Source: an uncultured Bacteroides sp. | GTDB taxonomy: Bacteria; Bacteroidota; Bacteroidia; Bacteroidales; Bacteroidaceae | Direction of reading: 5' to 3' | DNA: 36,433 nt | Assembly (NCBI GenBank): GCA_958477465.1 | Contig: CAUEFX010000045.1 | Coordinates: forward strand, 1-36,433 | The notes under the pieces: model-generated | The model's database searches: none | Told to the model about the DNA's origin: nothing | Seen by the model: the letters and a program-made list of their open reading frames with translations, nothing else | Part shown: piece by piece, positions 8,531 to 17,139 of the stretch | Numbering within the stretch: the first letter of the stretch is position 1 | Layout: each line of letters opens with the position of its first letter | Position numbers and translations under genes: made by a program

Positions 8531-8583
8531 TATATACCTCCCCTCCCTATTTTCCCCTTACAACAGGCTCTTTTCTCAACACT

Positions 8584-8617
8584 TTTGGTGCGCAATCAAC
8601 GAAAAACATTATATTTG
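8584..8617 (+). promoter_or_regulatory. Promoter of the nucleoside transporter gene
   Basis: TTTG (8584-8587) and TATATTTG (8610-8617) are separated by 22 bases, close to the usual Bacteroides spacing. The predicted leader is about 100 bases long before the ATG at 8727. Confidence 0.6.
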
Positions 8618-8726
8618 CAGCTATATTGAGTAGTAACGAGCTACAAGCGGCAGTCGTATTGTGCAGTAATACCACCTGGCAAAATTGCAGCTTATTACCC
8701 GTAACCTGTAACTAAATGAAAACAAT

Positions 8727-9980
8727 ATGAGCATCAAGTATCGATTGATTATTATGAACTTCCTGCAGTTCTTTGTGTGGGGATCGTGGTTAATTTCGTT
8801 AGGTGGCTATATGGGCGGTGTTCTGCACTTTGAGGGCGGACAGATCGGTGCCATTTTTGCCACCATGGGTATCGCCTCGCTTATCATGCCGGGCCTGACA
8901 GGTATCATCGCCGACAAGTGGGTAAATGCCGAAAGACTGTACGGTATTCTTCACCTTTTGGGGGCGGCCTGCCTTCTCTATGCTTCCACAGCCACCGATT
9001 ACAGCCACATGTATTGGGCAATGCTGCTCAACCTGCTGGTATATATGCCAACCTTGTCATTGGCCAACACCGTTTCGTACAACGCTCTTGAGCAATATAA
9101 ATGTGATATCGTCAAAGACTTCCCGCCCATTCGCGTATGGGGTACCATCGGTTTCATCTGTGCCATGTGGGCGGTAGACCTGACCGGATTCAAATCCTCC
9201 TGTGCGCAGCTATACGTAGGTGGCGCGGCAGCCCTTATTCTGGGGCTTTACTCTTTTACGCTTCCCGCCTGTCTGCCTTCCAAAAGCGAAAACAAAAGTA
9301 TGCTTTCCGCTTTCGGTCTCGATGCACTGGTACTGTTCAAACGCAAGAAAATGGCGGTTTTCTTCTTTTTCTCCATGCTGTTAGGAGCCGCTTTGCAAAT
9401 CACAAACAGCTACGGAGACCTTTTCTTGGGCAGTTTTGCCTCCATTCCCGAATTTGCCGATTCATTCGGTGTGAAACACTCCGTCATCCTGCTCTCCATC
9501 TCACAGATGAGCGAAACCCTGTTTATCCTTGCCATCCCCTTCTTTTTGAGACACTTCGGAATCAAGCGGGTGATGCTCATCAGCATGTTCGCATGGGTAT
9601 TCCGTTTCGGTCTTTTCGGATTCGGTGACCCTGGATCCGGATTATGGATGCTGATACTTTCAATGATCGTTTACGGGATGGCATTTGATTTCTTCAACAT
9701 TTCGGGCTCTCTGTTTGTTGAATTAGAAGCCAAGCCGGAAATCAGAGCCAGCGCACAGGGATTATTCTTCATGATGACCAACGGATTGGGAGCCATCATC
9801 GGAGGCTATGCCAGCGGTGCGGTAGTGGATGCCTTCTCGGTCTATGCAGATGGAATGCTGATCAGCCGCGACTGGCCAGAGATCTGGTTTATTTTTGCGG
9901 GTTATGCATTAGTCATCGGGATTTTGTTTGCATTGGTTTTCAGATACAAGCACCAGCCCGAAGAGTTAAGTAAGAAATAA
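8727..9980 (+). CDS. MFS transporter, nucleoside:H+ symporter (NupG-like)
   Basis: An inner-membrane transporter of 417 residues with about twelve hydrophobic segments, the normal size for the major facilitator superfamily. The opening segment (LQFFVWGSWLISLGGYM), the early GIIADKW loop and the C-terminal half fit the nucleoside:H+ symporter group that includes E. coli NupG and XapB. The likely role is nucleoside uptake for salvage; the exact substrate is inferred. The start follows a promoter with a leader of about 100 bases. The stop is only 2 bases before the next gene, so the three genes 8727-11256 are very likely one transcript. A sugar-specific MFS carrier is the main alternative. Confidence 0.85.
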   Translation: MSIKYRLIIMNFLQFFVWGSWLISLGGYMGGVLHFEGGQIGAIFATMGIASLIMPGLTGIIADKWVNAERLYGILHLLGAACLLYASTATDYSHMYWAMLLNLLVYMPTLSLANTVSYNALEQYKCDIVKDFPPIRVWGTIGFICAMWAVDLTGFKSSCAQLYVGGAAALILGLYSFTLPACLPSKSENKSMLSAFGLDALVLFKRKKMAVFFFFSMLLGAALQITNSYGDLFLGSFASIPEFADSFGVKHSVILLSISQMSETLFILAIPFFLRHFGIKRVMLISMFAWVFRFGLFGFGDPGSGLWMLILSMIVYGMAFDFFNISGSLFVELEAKPEIRASAQGLFFMMTNGLGAIIGGYASGAVVDAFSVYADGMLISRDWPEIWFIFAGYALVIGILFALVFRYKHQPEELSKK

Positions 9981-9982
9981 CA

Positions 9983-10552
9983 ATGGATAAAAAGATAGAA
10001 TTACAAGTATTAAACATCTCCAACAGCCAGGCACAGGTAGGTGCCTATGCCTTGGTATTAGGAGAAGTGGACGGAAAACGGCAATTGCCTATCATCATAG
10101 GTCCTGCCGAAGCGCAAGCCACCGCCATCTGCCTGAAAGGCATAAAGGCGCCACGCCCGCTGACGCACGATTTATTCTACACTTGCCTGAATATTTTGGG
10201 GACCAAAATGCTCAGAGTCCTTATTTACAAAGCAAAGGAAGGCGTCTTCTACTCGTACATTTATCTGCAGAAGGAGGAAGAAATTATCCGTATCGACTCC
10301 CGTACTTCGGATGCCATTGCACTGGCTGTGCGCTCCGACTGTCCGATTTACATTTATGAGTCCATCCTCGAAAGAGAGCATATCCACTTGGATGACGATG
10401 ACGAACACCCCGTAGAGAATCCGGATAAGGAAGACGAGACCGATGATTCTATCAATATAACTTCATTGAAGAACGCATTAGAGCAGGCTATCAAAGATGA
10501 GAACTACGAATTGGCAGCCCACTTGCGTGATGAGATAAACCGAAAAACATAG
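9983..10552 (+). CDS. Bifunctional nuclease domain protein with UvrB/C motif
   Basis: A soluble 189-residue protein with two parts. Residues about 1-135 are a bifunctional-nuclease (BFN, DUF151) domain with the conserved segments QVGAYALVLGE, RQLPIIIGPAEAQA and SDAIALAVR. Residues about 155-189 are a UVR helical hairpin (LKNALEQAIKDENYELAAHL), the motif through which UvrB and UvrC bind each other. An acidic linker joins them. Members of the BFN family have been reported to have DNase and RNase activity in plants; the bacterial role is unclear. The UVR motif suggests contact with nucleotide-excision-repair or Clp-type proteins. It sits 2 bases after the transporter and 8 bases before rsmE. Confidence 0.87.
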   Translation: MDKKIELQVLNISNSQAQVGAYALVLGEVDGKRQLPIIIGPAEAQATAICLKGIKAPRPLTHDLFYTCLNILGTKMLRVLIYKAKEGVFYSYIYLQKEEEIIRIDSRTSDAIALAVRSDCPIYIYESILEREHIHLDDDDEHPVENPDKEDETDDSINITSLKNALEQAIKDENYELAAHLRDEINRKT

Positions 10553-10560
10553 ATCAGAAT

Positions 10561-11256
10561 ATGCACGTTTTTTATACCCCAGACATACAGACCCAACCGG
10601 AACTTCCCGAAGAAGAGGCACAGCACTGCACGCGTGTATTGCGTCTCGGCATAGGTGACGAGATTACCCTTACGGACGGGAAAGGTAATTTCTACCGTGC
10701 AGAAATCACTGTTGCGACCCATAAACGTTGTTTGGTAAAACTGCTCGAAACCATCCCGCAAGCTCCTCTATGGCCGGGGCATCTGCACATCGCCATGGCA
10801 CCGACCAAGAATATGGACCGCAACGAATGGTTTGCCGAAAAAGCGACCGAGATCGGTTTCGACGAACTGACCTTTCTCAATTGCCGCTTCTCCGAACGGA
10901 AGGTTATCAAGACGGAACGTATCGAGAAAATACTCGTATCCGCCATCAAACAATCTCTCAAAGCACGTTTGCCCAAATTGAACGAAATGGTGGATTTTGA
11001 TAAATTCATAGTCCGGGATTATCCGGGACAGAAGTTCATAGCCCACTGCTATGAAGGCGAGAAACCCCTGTTGAAGGATATACTGGAACCGGGGAAGGAC
11101 GCTTTGGTGTTAATCGGTCCGGAAGGAGACTTCAGCGAAGAGGAGGTTAAAAAAGCAATCGAAAAAGGATTCCGCCCCATCAGTCTGGGCAAGTCGCGGC
11201 TACGGACAGAAACGGCGGCATTGGTGGCTACTATGACCATAAACAGCGGACTATAA
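10561..11256 (+). CDS. rsmE: 16S rRNA m3U1498 methyltransferase
   Basis: A SPOUT-class (knotted) methyltransferase that methylates N3 of U1498 in 16S rRNA, near the decoding site. The 231 residues have the usual layout: a small N-terminal PUA-like domain (QHCTRVLRLGIGDEITLTDG) and the C-terminal knot with LVLIGPEGDFSEEE and SLGKSRLRTETAAL, which form the SAM pocket. It starts 8 bases after the BFN gene and appears to be the last gene of that operon. A structured intergenic stretch with inverted repeats follows (11274-11323). The family assignment rests on strongly conserved motifs. Confidence 0.94.
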   Translation: MHVFYTPDIQTQPELPEEEAQHCTRVLRLGIGDEITLTDGKGNFYRAEITVATHKRCLVKLLETIPQAPLWPGHLHIAMAPTKNMDRNEWFAEKATEIGFDELTFLNCRFSERKVIKTERIEKILVSAIKQSLKARLPKLNEMVDFDKFIVRDYPGQKFIAHCYEGEKPLLKDILEPGKDALVLIGPEGDFSEEEVKKAIEKGFRPISLGKSRLRTETAALVATMTINSGL

Positions 11257-11273
11257 AAGCGAGCAATAAGACA

Positions 11274-11323
11274 GTGATAAGTGAGCTGCGCTATCCCCAT
11301 GGCCAATCACTCATCACTATCAC
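11274..11323. repeat. Imperfect GTGATAAGTGA inverted repeat
   Basis: GTGATAAGTGAG (11274-11285) faces TCACTATCAC (11314-11323), one base short of a perfect complement. A short CCGGT/ACCGG hairpin follows near 11335. The same GTGATAAGTGA word forms the arms of the larger perfect repeat after kdsA (17988-18032), so the two intergenic regions share a repeat family. It may act as a terminator or REP-like element after rsmE. Confidence 0.5.
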
Positions 11324-11397
11324 CGAGAGCCAACCGGTAAGAACCGGCCACTACAATCAACCATTACTAAGAACTTTTCACTCTAAAACAAATAATT

Positions 11398-12960
11398 ATG
11401 GTAAAGAAGATGATTTCCAGACTTTTGGTATCAGCAATGCTGATGGTATTCATTGCCGCATGTTCTCAAAAATCGGAATACACGAACGCCATTCCGACAG
11501 ATGCCTCCTCCGTAGCGTCTATCAATCTGAAGTCCCTCGCCGACAAATCGGGCTTGAAAGACAAAGAAAACAAAGCTGCCAGACAAAAAATGATAGAAGC
11601 CTTGAAAAGTGGAATGACAGCGGTGACTTTCCAGCAACTGGAAAAAGTATTGAACAATCCGAAAGAATCGGGAATAGATGTGGACGCACCAGTTTATGCT
11701 TTCACCTCTCCTTCTCTTCCACGCATATCCCTGGTTGCTAAAACAACCGACATAGAGAAACTGCGCGCTTCGCTGGATGTCATGGTAAAAGAGCAGATTT
11801 GCCAACCCGTAGAAGAGGCTGACGGATACAGCTATGCCCTGATAGCCAACCAAGGTATATTCGCTTTCAACGAGACAACAGCAATGCTCGTACAGATACA
11901 GGCAGGAAGAAGACCGCAAATGGAAAATACGCTGAAAGCCATCGGTGAACTGCTGAAACAGACTCCCGAAAAAAGCATCACGGGCAATGCCGGTTTCCAA
12001 GAGATGCAGAAACAAAAAGGAGATGTCAACTTTCTGGTATCATTGACCGCACTGCCGCAAGTATACGCCCGGCAATTAAGTATGGGACTGACCGGTATCA
12101 AGGCAGACTCCCAAGACATCATGGCCCTCGGCAACCTCAATTTCGAGAAAGGGAAAATAGCTCTTCGATTTGAATATTACACAGTAAACGAGGAGACTCG
12201 ATCAATGCTGAAAAAGCAGGAAAAGGCTACCCAGAAACTGAATACAACTTTCCTGAAATACTTCCCTGCCTCAACAATCGCATTCATGAACATAGGAGCC
12301 AACGGGGAGGAACTATACAATTTACTGCAGGACAACGAAGAGTTCCGCAATACGGTATCCATCTCCAAAGCAGAAGAGATAAAGACCCTGTTCGCCTCTT
12401 TCAACGGTGACATCTCTGCCGGCCTGATCAATATTACTTTAGGGAAAGACCCGGCTTTCGTAGCGTATGCAGATGTAAAAAACGGAAATGCACTGAAAAC
12501 ACTCTATGAGAACAAGAAAGCATTGAACCTGAAAAGAGGGGAAGACATCGTGCAGCTGGGCGAAAATGAATATGTGTACAAATCAAGAGACATGAATGTA
12601 TTCTTCGGATTCAAAGACAACCGGATGTATGCAACCAATGACGAATTATTGTACAAAAACATCGGAAAAGCAGCCGATAAGTCGATAAAAGATACCGCTT
12701 ATGCATCCGATATGAAAGGTAAGAACTTCTTCTTTGTCATCAACATGGATGCCATTCTCGAACTTCCGATTGTGAAAATGATGACGAGCTTCGGAGGAGA
12801 GGAATACCAGACTTACTATAATCTTGCGTCACGTGTCGATTATCTGGAAGTGAGCAATGTCAGCGACGGTACAAGTGAAGCAGTTCTTATTCTGAAAAAC
12901 AAAGACACCAATTCATTGAAACAAATCGTAGACTTCGTCAAGAGGTTTGCCGGCATGTAA
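11398..12960 (+). CDS. DUF4836 family lipoprotein
   Basis: An exported lipoprotein of 520 residues. The signal peptide ends in FIAAC with the lipidated cysteine at 22. The mature start (NAIPTDASSVASINLKSLAD) is characteristic of DUF4836, a Bacteroidetes family of unknown function related to cell-surface or periplasmic proteins. No catalytic motif is visible. The gene is followed after 20 bases by an ABC ATPase and then a permease, all on one strand, so the lipoprotein may be the substrate-binding or accessory part of that transporter. The ATG chosen gives the only good signal peptide. Where it sits (inner leaflet, periplasm or surface) cannot be decided. Confidence 0.85.
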   Translation: MVKKMISRLLVSAMLMVFIAACSQKSEYTNAIPTDASSVASINLKSLADKSGLKDKENKAARQKMIEALKSGMTAVTFQQLEKVLNNPKESGIDVDAPVYAFTSPSLPRISLVAKTTDIEKLRASLDVMVKEQICQPVEEADGYSYALIANQGIFAFNETTAMLVQIQAGRRPQMENTLKAIGELLKQTPEKSITGNAGFQEMQKQKGDVNFLVSLTALPQVYARQLSMGLTGIKADSQDIMALGNLNFEKGKIALRFEYYTVNEETRSMLKKQEKATQKLNTTFLKYFPASTIAFMNIGANGEELYNLLQDNEEFRNTVSISKAEEIKTLFASFNGDISAGLINITLGKDPAFVAYADVKNGNALKTLYENKKALNLKRGEDIVQLGENEYVYKSRDMNVFFGFKDNRMYATNDELLYKNIGKAADKSIKDTAYASDMKGKNFFFVINMDAILELPIVKMMTSFGGEEYQTYYNLASRVDYLEVSNVSDGTSEAVLILKNKDTNSLKQIVDFVKRFAGM

Positions 12961-12980
12961 TATCATGTAATATTGAAGGT

Positions 12981-13625
12981 ATGAAAAGTATCCACCTGCG
13001 GCAAACACTACCCCAAGTGTTTGCCGAACGTAATTCTATCGCCTCGGATATCTGGCACAAAGATGTCGTATTCAACAAGGGCGGGATGTATCTGATAGAA
13101 GCAGCATCCGGAACCGGCAAGTCATCGCTATGCAGCTATATCTACGGCTACCGGAACGACTACCAGGGGATCATTAATTTCGATGAAACCAATATCAAAG
13201 CCTATCCGGTGGAGCAATGGGTCAACCTCCGGAAACACTCCCTGAGTATGCTTTTTCAGGATTTACGCCTGTTTACCGAACTGACGGCACTCGAAAACAT
13301 CCAACTGAAAAACAACCTGACCGGTTACAGGAAGAAAAAGGAGATTCTCGCCCTTTTCGATGCAATGGGGATTGCAGACAAAGCTCATACAAAGGTCGGG
13401 AAGCTCTCTTTCGGGCAACAGCAACGGGTCGCCTTTATCCGGGCGCTCTGCCAGCCTTTCGACTTTATCTTTCTGGACGAACCGATCAGTCATTTGGACG
13501 ATTGCAATGCCCGGATCATGAGTAGCCTGCTCCTGGAAGAAGCAGGCAGACAAGAAGCCGGAATCATCGTTACCTCCATCGGGAAACACATCGAATTGCC
13601 CTATAATCATATTTTACGCCTGTAA
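12981..13625 (+). CDS. ABC transporter ATP-binding protein, divergent
   Basis: The ATPase subunit, 214 residues, of an ABC system of the LolD/FtsE/MacB size class. Walker A is AASGTGKS (41-48), with Ala where the first Gly is normal. The Q-loop is Gln93 (LFQDLRLF), the signature LSFGQQQ (142-148), Walker B FIFLDEP (162-168) and the D-loop SHLD. The switch histidine after Walker B seems replaced by serine (VTSIGK, Ser199), which is unusual and may lower or alter ATPase activity. It lies 20 bases after the DUF4836 gene and 12 bases before the permease gene, its evident partner. The family call is firm; the cargo is unknown. Confidence 0.88.
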   Translation: MKSIHLRQTLPQVFAERNSIASDIWHKDVVFNKGGMYLIEAASGTGKSSLCSYIYGYRNDYQGIINFDETNIKAYPVEQWVNLRKHSLSMLFQDLRLFTELTALENIQLKNNLTGYRKKKEILALFDAMGIADKAHTKVGKLSFGQQQRVAFIRALCQPFDFIFLDEPISHLDDCNARIMSSLLLEEAGRQEAGIIVTSIGKHIELPYNHILRL

Positions 13626-13637
13626 TACAATCCAATT

Positions 13638-14840
13638 ATGACACTCATCTGGAAGCTTCTCCGCCAACATATCAGCATCGGCCAACTTGTCGGTTTCTTT
13701 TTTGCCAACCTCTTCGGCATGGTGATCGTATTGCTCAGCATACAGTTTTATAAAGATATCATCCCCTTGTTTACCGAAGGGGATACCTTTATGAAGAAGG
13801 ATTACCTCATCGTCAGTAAAAAAATCAGCACGTTGGGGGCTTTCGCCGGCAAAAGCAACACCTTCTCTCCGCAAGAGATAAAAGAGCTGAAGGAACAGCC
13901 TTTCACCAAAGAGACAGGCGTCTTTATCCCCTCTCAGTTTAAGGTGTCGGCAGGAGTCGGCATGCAGGAGGCCGGTATCCGCCTCTCCACTGATATGTTC
14001 TTTGAAGCAGTGCCCGATGAATTTGTCGATGTAAAACTCGATAAATGGCATTTTGACGAAGAGTCGCGTAGCATACCTATCATTATCCCCCGCAACTATC
14101 TAAACCTGTATAACTTCGGTTTTGCCCAAAGCCGGAGTCTCCCCAAACTGTCGGAAGGTGTAATGAGCCTGGTGCAAATGGATATCATTCTGCGTGGCAA
14201 CGGACAGACAGAGCAATACAAAGGCAACATTGTCGGCTTCTCCAACCGGCTAAATACAATATTGGTTCCGGAGTCCTTCATGACATGGGCCAATAAAAAC
14301 TTTGCACCGGAGAAAGAAGCCCGGCCGGCACGTCTTATTGTGGAGGTCGGCAACCCGGTAGATGCTTCCATCGCCAAATACTTCCAGCAAAAAGGCTATG
14401 AGACGGAAGACGGCAAACTGGATGCAGGGAAAACGACTTATTTTCTCCGCCTCATTGTTGGCATTGTATTGGGTGTGGGGCTCTTTATCAGTGTACTTTC
14501 TTTCTATATCCTGATGTTAAGCATCTTCCTTCTGCTGCAAAAGAATACGACCAAGCTGGAAAACCTGTTATTAATCGGATACAGTCCTGCGCGCGTGGCA
14601 CGCCCTTATCAGGTCTTGACTTTCGTGCTGAACAGCATTGTACTGGCACTGTCCCTCTGCCTGGTCGCTTGGGTCCGGCATTCCTATACCGATGCGCTCT
14701 ATCTGTTGTCTCCACAACTGGAAATCGGATCGCTATGGCCGGCTGTCAGTGTAGGTGTCCTCCTGTTTGCTATTGTATCAGTGATCAACATTCTGGCAAT
14801 CAGAAGAAAAATACAATCGATCTGGATGCATAAATCCTGA
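13638..14840 (+). CDS. FtsX/MacB-like ABC transporter permease
   Basis: A membrane protein of 400 residues with the MacB/LolC/FtsX layout: one membrane helix at 17-37, a large extracytoplasmic domain (about 40-265), then three helices at about 271-300, 323-345 and 368-388. The loop LLLIGYSPARVARPY after helix 2 is the typical coupling segment that contacts the ATPase. Such permeases usually move or release substrate from the periplasmic side, or transmit a mechanical signal. It pairs with the ATPase gene 12 bases upstream and probably with the DUF4836 lipoprotein. Its extracytoplasmic domain resembles no characterised protein I can name. Confidence 0.85.
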   Translation: MTLIWKLLRQHISIGQLVGFFFANLFGMVIVLLSIQFYKDIIPLFTEGDTFMKKDYLIVSKKISTLGAFAGKSNTFSPQEIKELKEQPFTKETGVFIPSQFKVSAGVGMQEAGIRLSTDMFFEAVPDEFVDVKLDKWHFDEESRSIPIIIPRNYLNLYNFGFAQSRSLPKLSEGVMSLVQMDIILRGNGQTEQYKGNIVGFSNRLNTILVPESFMTWANKNFAPEKEARPARLIVEVGNPVDASIAKYFQQKGYETEDGKLDAGKTTYFLRLIVGIVLGVGLFISVLSFYILMLSIFLLLQKNTTKLENLLLIGYSPARVARPYQVLTFVLNSIVLALSLCLVAWVRHSYTDALYLLSPQLEIGSLWPAVSVGVLLFAIVSVINILAIRRKIQSIWMHKS

Positions 14841-14883
14841 AAGATTTTATCCTCTCCCACTCTATTTTTCACAGCCTTTTTTC

Positions 14884-14891
14884 TATCTTTG
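14884..14891 (+). promoter_or_regulatory. Bacteroides -7 promoter box for miaA
   Basis: TATCTTTG lies 33 bases before the miaA ATG. An AAGGAGA stretch about 8 bases ahead of the start resembles a Shine-Dalgarno sequence, which is uncommon in this window. miaA is thus probably transcribed separately from the ABC genes. Confidence 0.55.
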
Positions 14892-14923
14892 CCGACATCT
14901 ATTACTAATAAGGAGAATAAACT

Positions 14924-15844
14924 ATGCCGGACTATGATTTAATCGCCATTCTTGGTCCCACCGCTTCTGGGAAAACCCCTTTCGCCGCTGCATTGGCATC
15001 GGAACTGAATACCGAAATCATCAGTGCCGACTCACGGCAAATATACCGGGGCATGGACTTGGGAACAGGCAAAGATCTTGCCGACTACACCGTCAACGGT
15101 CGTCCGATCCCCTATCACCTGATCGACATTGCCGACCCGGGTTACAAATACAATGTCTTCGAATACCAGCGTGATTTTCTGAAAGCCTATGAAACAATCA
15201 AACAAAAAGGTTGCCTGCCTGTTCTATGTGGAGGAACGGGAATGTATTTGGAATCGGTATTGAAAGGATACAAGCTAATGCCGGTACCCGAAAATCCGGA
15301 GCTGAGGGCAAGACTGGCAGATAAGTCACTGGATGAACTGACCGTAATCCTGAGTCAATACAAGGCGCTGCATAATTCGACAGATGTAGATACAGCGAAA
15401 AGAGCCATCAGAGCGATTGAAATAGAAGAGTACTACGCCGCCAATCCGGTAGCCGAACGGGAGTTTCCCAAGCTCAACAGCCTCATCATCGGTGTGGATA
15501 TCGACCGTGAATTGAGAAGGAAAAAAATAACCAGACGGCTGAAACAGCGGCTTGACGAAGGCATGGTGGATGAGGTACGGCAATTGCTCGCACAAGGAAT
15601 TCCTGCCGAAGATCTGATCTACTACGGATTGGAATACAAATACCTGACGCTGTATGTCATCGGAGAATTGAGCTATGAAGAGATGTTCACTCAACTGGAG
15701 ATAGCCATCCACCAGTTTGCCAAGAGGCAGATGACGTGGTTTCGCGGAATGGAACGGCGCGGATTTACGATCAACTGGGTAGACGCGACGCTGCCGACAG
15801 AAGAAAAGATAGCCTTCGTAAAACAGAAACTCAAGGGGATTTAG
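14924..15844 (+). CDS. miaA: tRNA dimethylallyltransferase
   Basis: Transfers a dimethylallyl group to N6 of adenine 37 in tRNAs that read codons starting with U. The 306 residues are normal for the family. Visible motifs are the P-loop GPTASGKT (11-18), SADSRQIYRGMDLGTGK (34-50), CGGTGMYLESVLKGY (102-116) and the C-terminal RQMTWFRG (268-275). The central insertion is short. Bacteroides often carries two miaA paralogues, and this sequence (IYYGLEYKYL in place of the commoner IGYKE-type segment) looks like the second type. It has its own promoter. Its tRNA targets relative to a paralogue cannot be judged here. Confidence 0.92.
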   Translation: MPDYDLIAILGPTASGKTPFAAALASELNTEIISADSRQIYRGMDLGTGKDLADYTVNGRPIPYHLIDIADPGYKYNVFEYQRDFLKAYETIKQKGCLPVLCGGTGMYLESVLKGYKLMPVPENPELRARLADKSLDELTVILSQYKALHNSTDVDTAKRAIRAIEIEEYYAANPVAEREFPKLNSLIIGVDIDRELRRKKITRRLKQRLDEGMVDEVRQLLAQGIPAEDLIYYGLEYKYLTLYVIGELSYEEMFTQLEIAIHQFAKRQMTWFRGMERRGFTINWVDATLPTEEKIAFVKQKLKGI

Positions 15845-15852
15845 TATCTTTG
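15845..15852 (+). promoter_or_regulatory. Possible promoter box for the lipid kinase gene
   Basis: TATCTTTG directly abuts the miaA stop codon, 137 bases before the kinase ATG. The intervening sequence is A-rich and carries a CACAGAG-type repeat near 15879. The match to TAnnTTTG is exact, but no -33 TTTG is visible. Confidence 0.4.
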
Positions 15853-15989
15853 GCATCTGAAAGACAAAGAGAAAAAGGTCACAGAGAAATACATAAAGAG
15901 AGAAGTCAAAAAAAACGCTTATAATCTGAGCAGTTCTGCAGAGAAGCAGCGAGAAGCGGAAAGTGATAAGAAAATAACAAATAGGAGCA

Positions 15990-16916
15990 ATGAGCGTAGA
16001 AGCAGGAAAATGGGGGGTAATCTATAACCCCAAAGCCGGGACACGGAAAGTACAAAAACGATGGAAGGAAATAAAAGAGTACATGGACCGGAAGGGTGTG
16101 GCATACGACTATGTGCAATCCGAAGGCTTTGGCTCGGTAGAACGGCTTGCCGGAATTCTTGCCAACAATGGATATACCACCATTGTTGTAGTGGGAGGCG
16201 ACGGCGCATTGAATGATGCCATCAACGGAATCATGCTTTCCAATGCCGAAAACAAAGAGGACATTGCCATTGGAATCATTCCAAACGGTATCGGAAATGA
16301 TTTTGCCCGGTACTGGGACATCGGAATGGACTATAAACAAGCTGTAGACTGGATCATCAACAATCGCCATAGAAAAATAGATGTAGGATATTGCAGCTTC
16401 TATGATGGCGAAAAGCACCAGCGCCGCTATTTCCTGAATGCCGTCAATATTGGCTTTGGAGCACGTATCGTAAAAGTAACCGATGGCACCAAACGTTTCT
16501 GGGGAGTAAAATACCTATCCTATCTGGCGGCTTTCTTCCTGCTATTCTTCGAACGGAATCTGTATCGCATGCATCTCCGCATTAACGACGAACATATCCG
16601 GGGACGCATCATGACGGTATGCGTGGGCAGCGCCTGCGGATACGGTCAGACTCCCAGTGCCGTGCCCTACAATGGCTGGCTGGATGTGTCTGTAATCTAC
16701 CGTCCACAGCTTCTGCAAACCATGTCCGGACTATGGATGCTGATTCAAGGACGGATATTGAACCATAAAGTGGTAAAAAGCTACCGTACCAAAAAGGTGA
16801 AAGTACTCCGCGCCCAGAATGCCGCAGTCGATTTGGACGGACGAATCTTGCCCAAACATTTTCCCTTGGAAATCGGTATTCTGCCGGAAAAAATCACATT
16901 AATCATACCGGATTAA
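15990..16916 (+). CDS. Diacylglycerol/lipid kinase family protein
   Basis: A 308-residue kinase of the DAGK/YegS family, which phosphorylates diacylglycerol or related lipids at the inner membrane. The catalytic domain carries the nucleotide-binding VVVGGDGALNDAINGI (66-81), a close fit to GGDGT-LNE, and GIIPNGIGNDFARY (95-108). The C-terminal domain contains ACGYGQTPSAVPYNGWLD and the VDLDGR segment typical of the family. No membrane span is required for this class. It follows miaA by 145 bases with a possible own promoter. The lipid substrate, which in Bacteroides could include sphingolipid-type molecules, is not readable from sequence. Confidence 0.88.
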   Translation: MSVEAGKWGVIYNPKAGTRKVQKRWKEIKEYMDRKGVAYDYVQSEGFGSVERLAGILANNGYTTIVVVGGDGALNDAINGIMLSNAENKEDIAIGIIPNGIGNDFARYWDIGMDYKQAVDWIINNRHRKIDVGYCSFYDGEKHQRRYFLNAVNIGFGARIVKVTDGTKRFWGVKYLSYLAAFFLLFFERNLYRMHLRINDEHIRGRIMTVCVGSACGYGQTPSAVPYNGWLDVSVIYRPQLLQTMSGLWMLIQGRILNHKVVKSYRTKKVKVLRAQNAAVDLDGRILPKHFPLEIGILPEKITLIIPD

Positions 16917-16929
16917 TAATGATTCAATT

Positions 16930-17070
16930 GCCAATATGCCAATGTGCCAATGTGCCAATTATAATGGTTCAAGGTGACAATGATAATTATTATTCAAGGT
17001 GACAATATGCCAATGTGACAATAATAATGTGACAATAATAATGTGACAATAATAATGTGACAATAATAAT
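16930..17070 (+). repeat. Short tandem repeats upstream of kdsA
   Basis: Three simple repeats lie side by side. An 8-bp unit GCCAATGT occurs about four times (16930-16961, first and last degenerate). TTCAAGGTGACAAT occurs twice (16968-16981, 16993-17006). The 14-bp unit GTGACAATAATAAT occurs four times perfectly (17015-17028, 17029-17042, 17043-17056, 17057-17070). The shared core is CAAT. Perfect tandem copies point to recent slippage and possible length variation between strains. Confidence 0.9.
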
Positions 17071-17139
17071 GATTCAGTGTAACAATAGGCTGATGCAATA
17101 ATTGCAGAGAATCTTAGACAAATTTACATATTATTTATT

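Larger units (their letters stand above)
8351..8726. other. Intergenic region: hairpin, small RNA, nup promoter
   Basis: This 376-base gap has no gene. It starts with a perfect AATTAAC/GTTAATT hairpin (8373-8389) set in TTAACAA-rich sequence. A TATCTTTG promoter (8448-8455) drives a short putative RNA ending in a terminator (about 8460-8530). A second promoter (8584-8617) opens a transcript with a leader of about 100 bases before the transporter gene. I could not assign a known riboswitch to that leader. Confidence 0.65.

Noticed and set aside
11274..11741. 155-codon plus-strand frame before and into the DUF4836 gene
   Set aside because: It overlaps the DUF4836 signal peptide region in another frame and its translation is not protein-like.
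16930..17070. CRISPR-like array
   Set aside because: The 8-bp and 14-bp units are contiguous with no spacers, and no cas genes are present.
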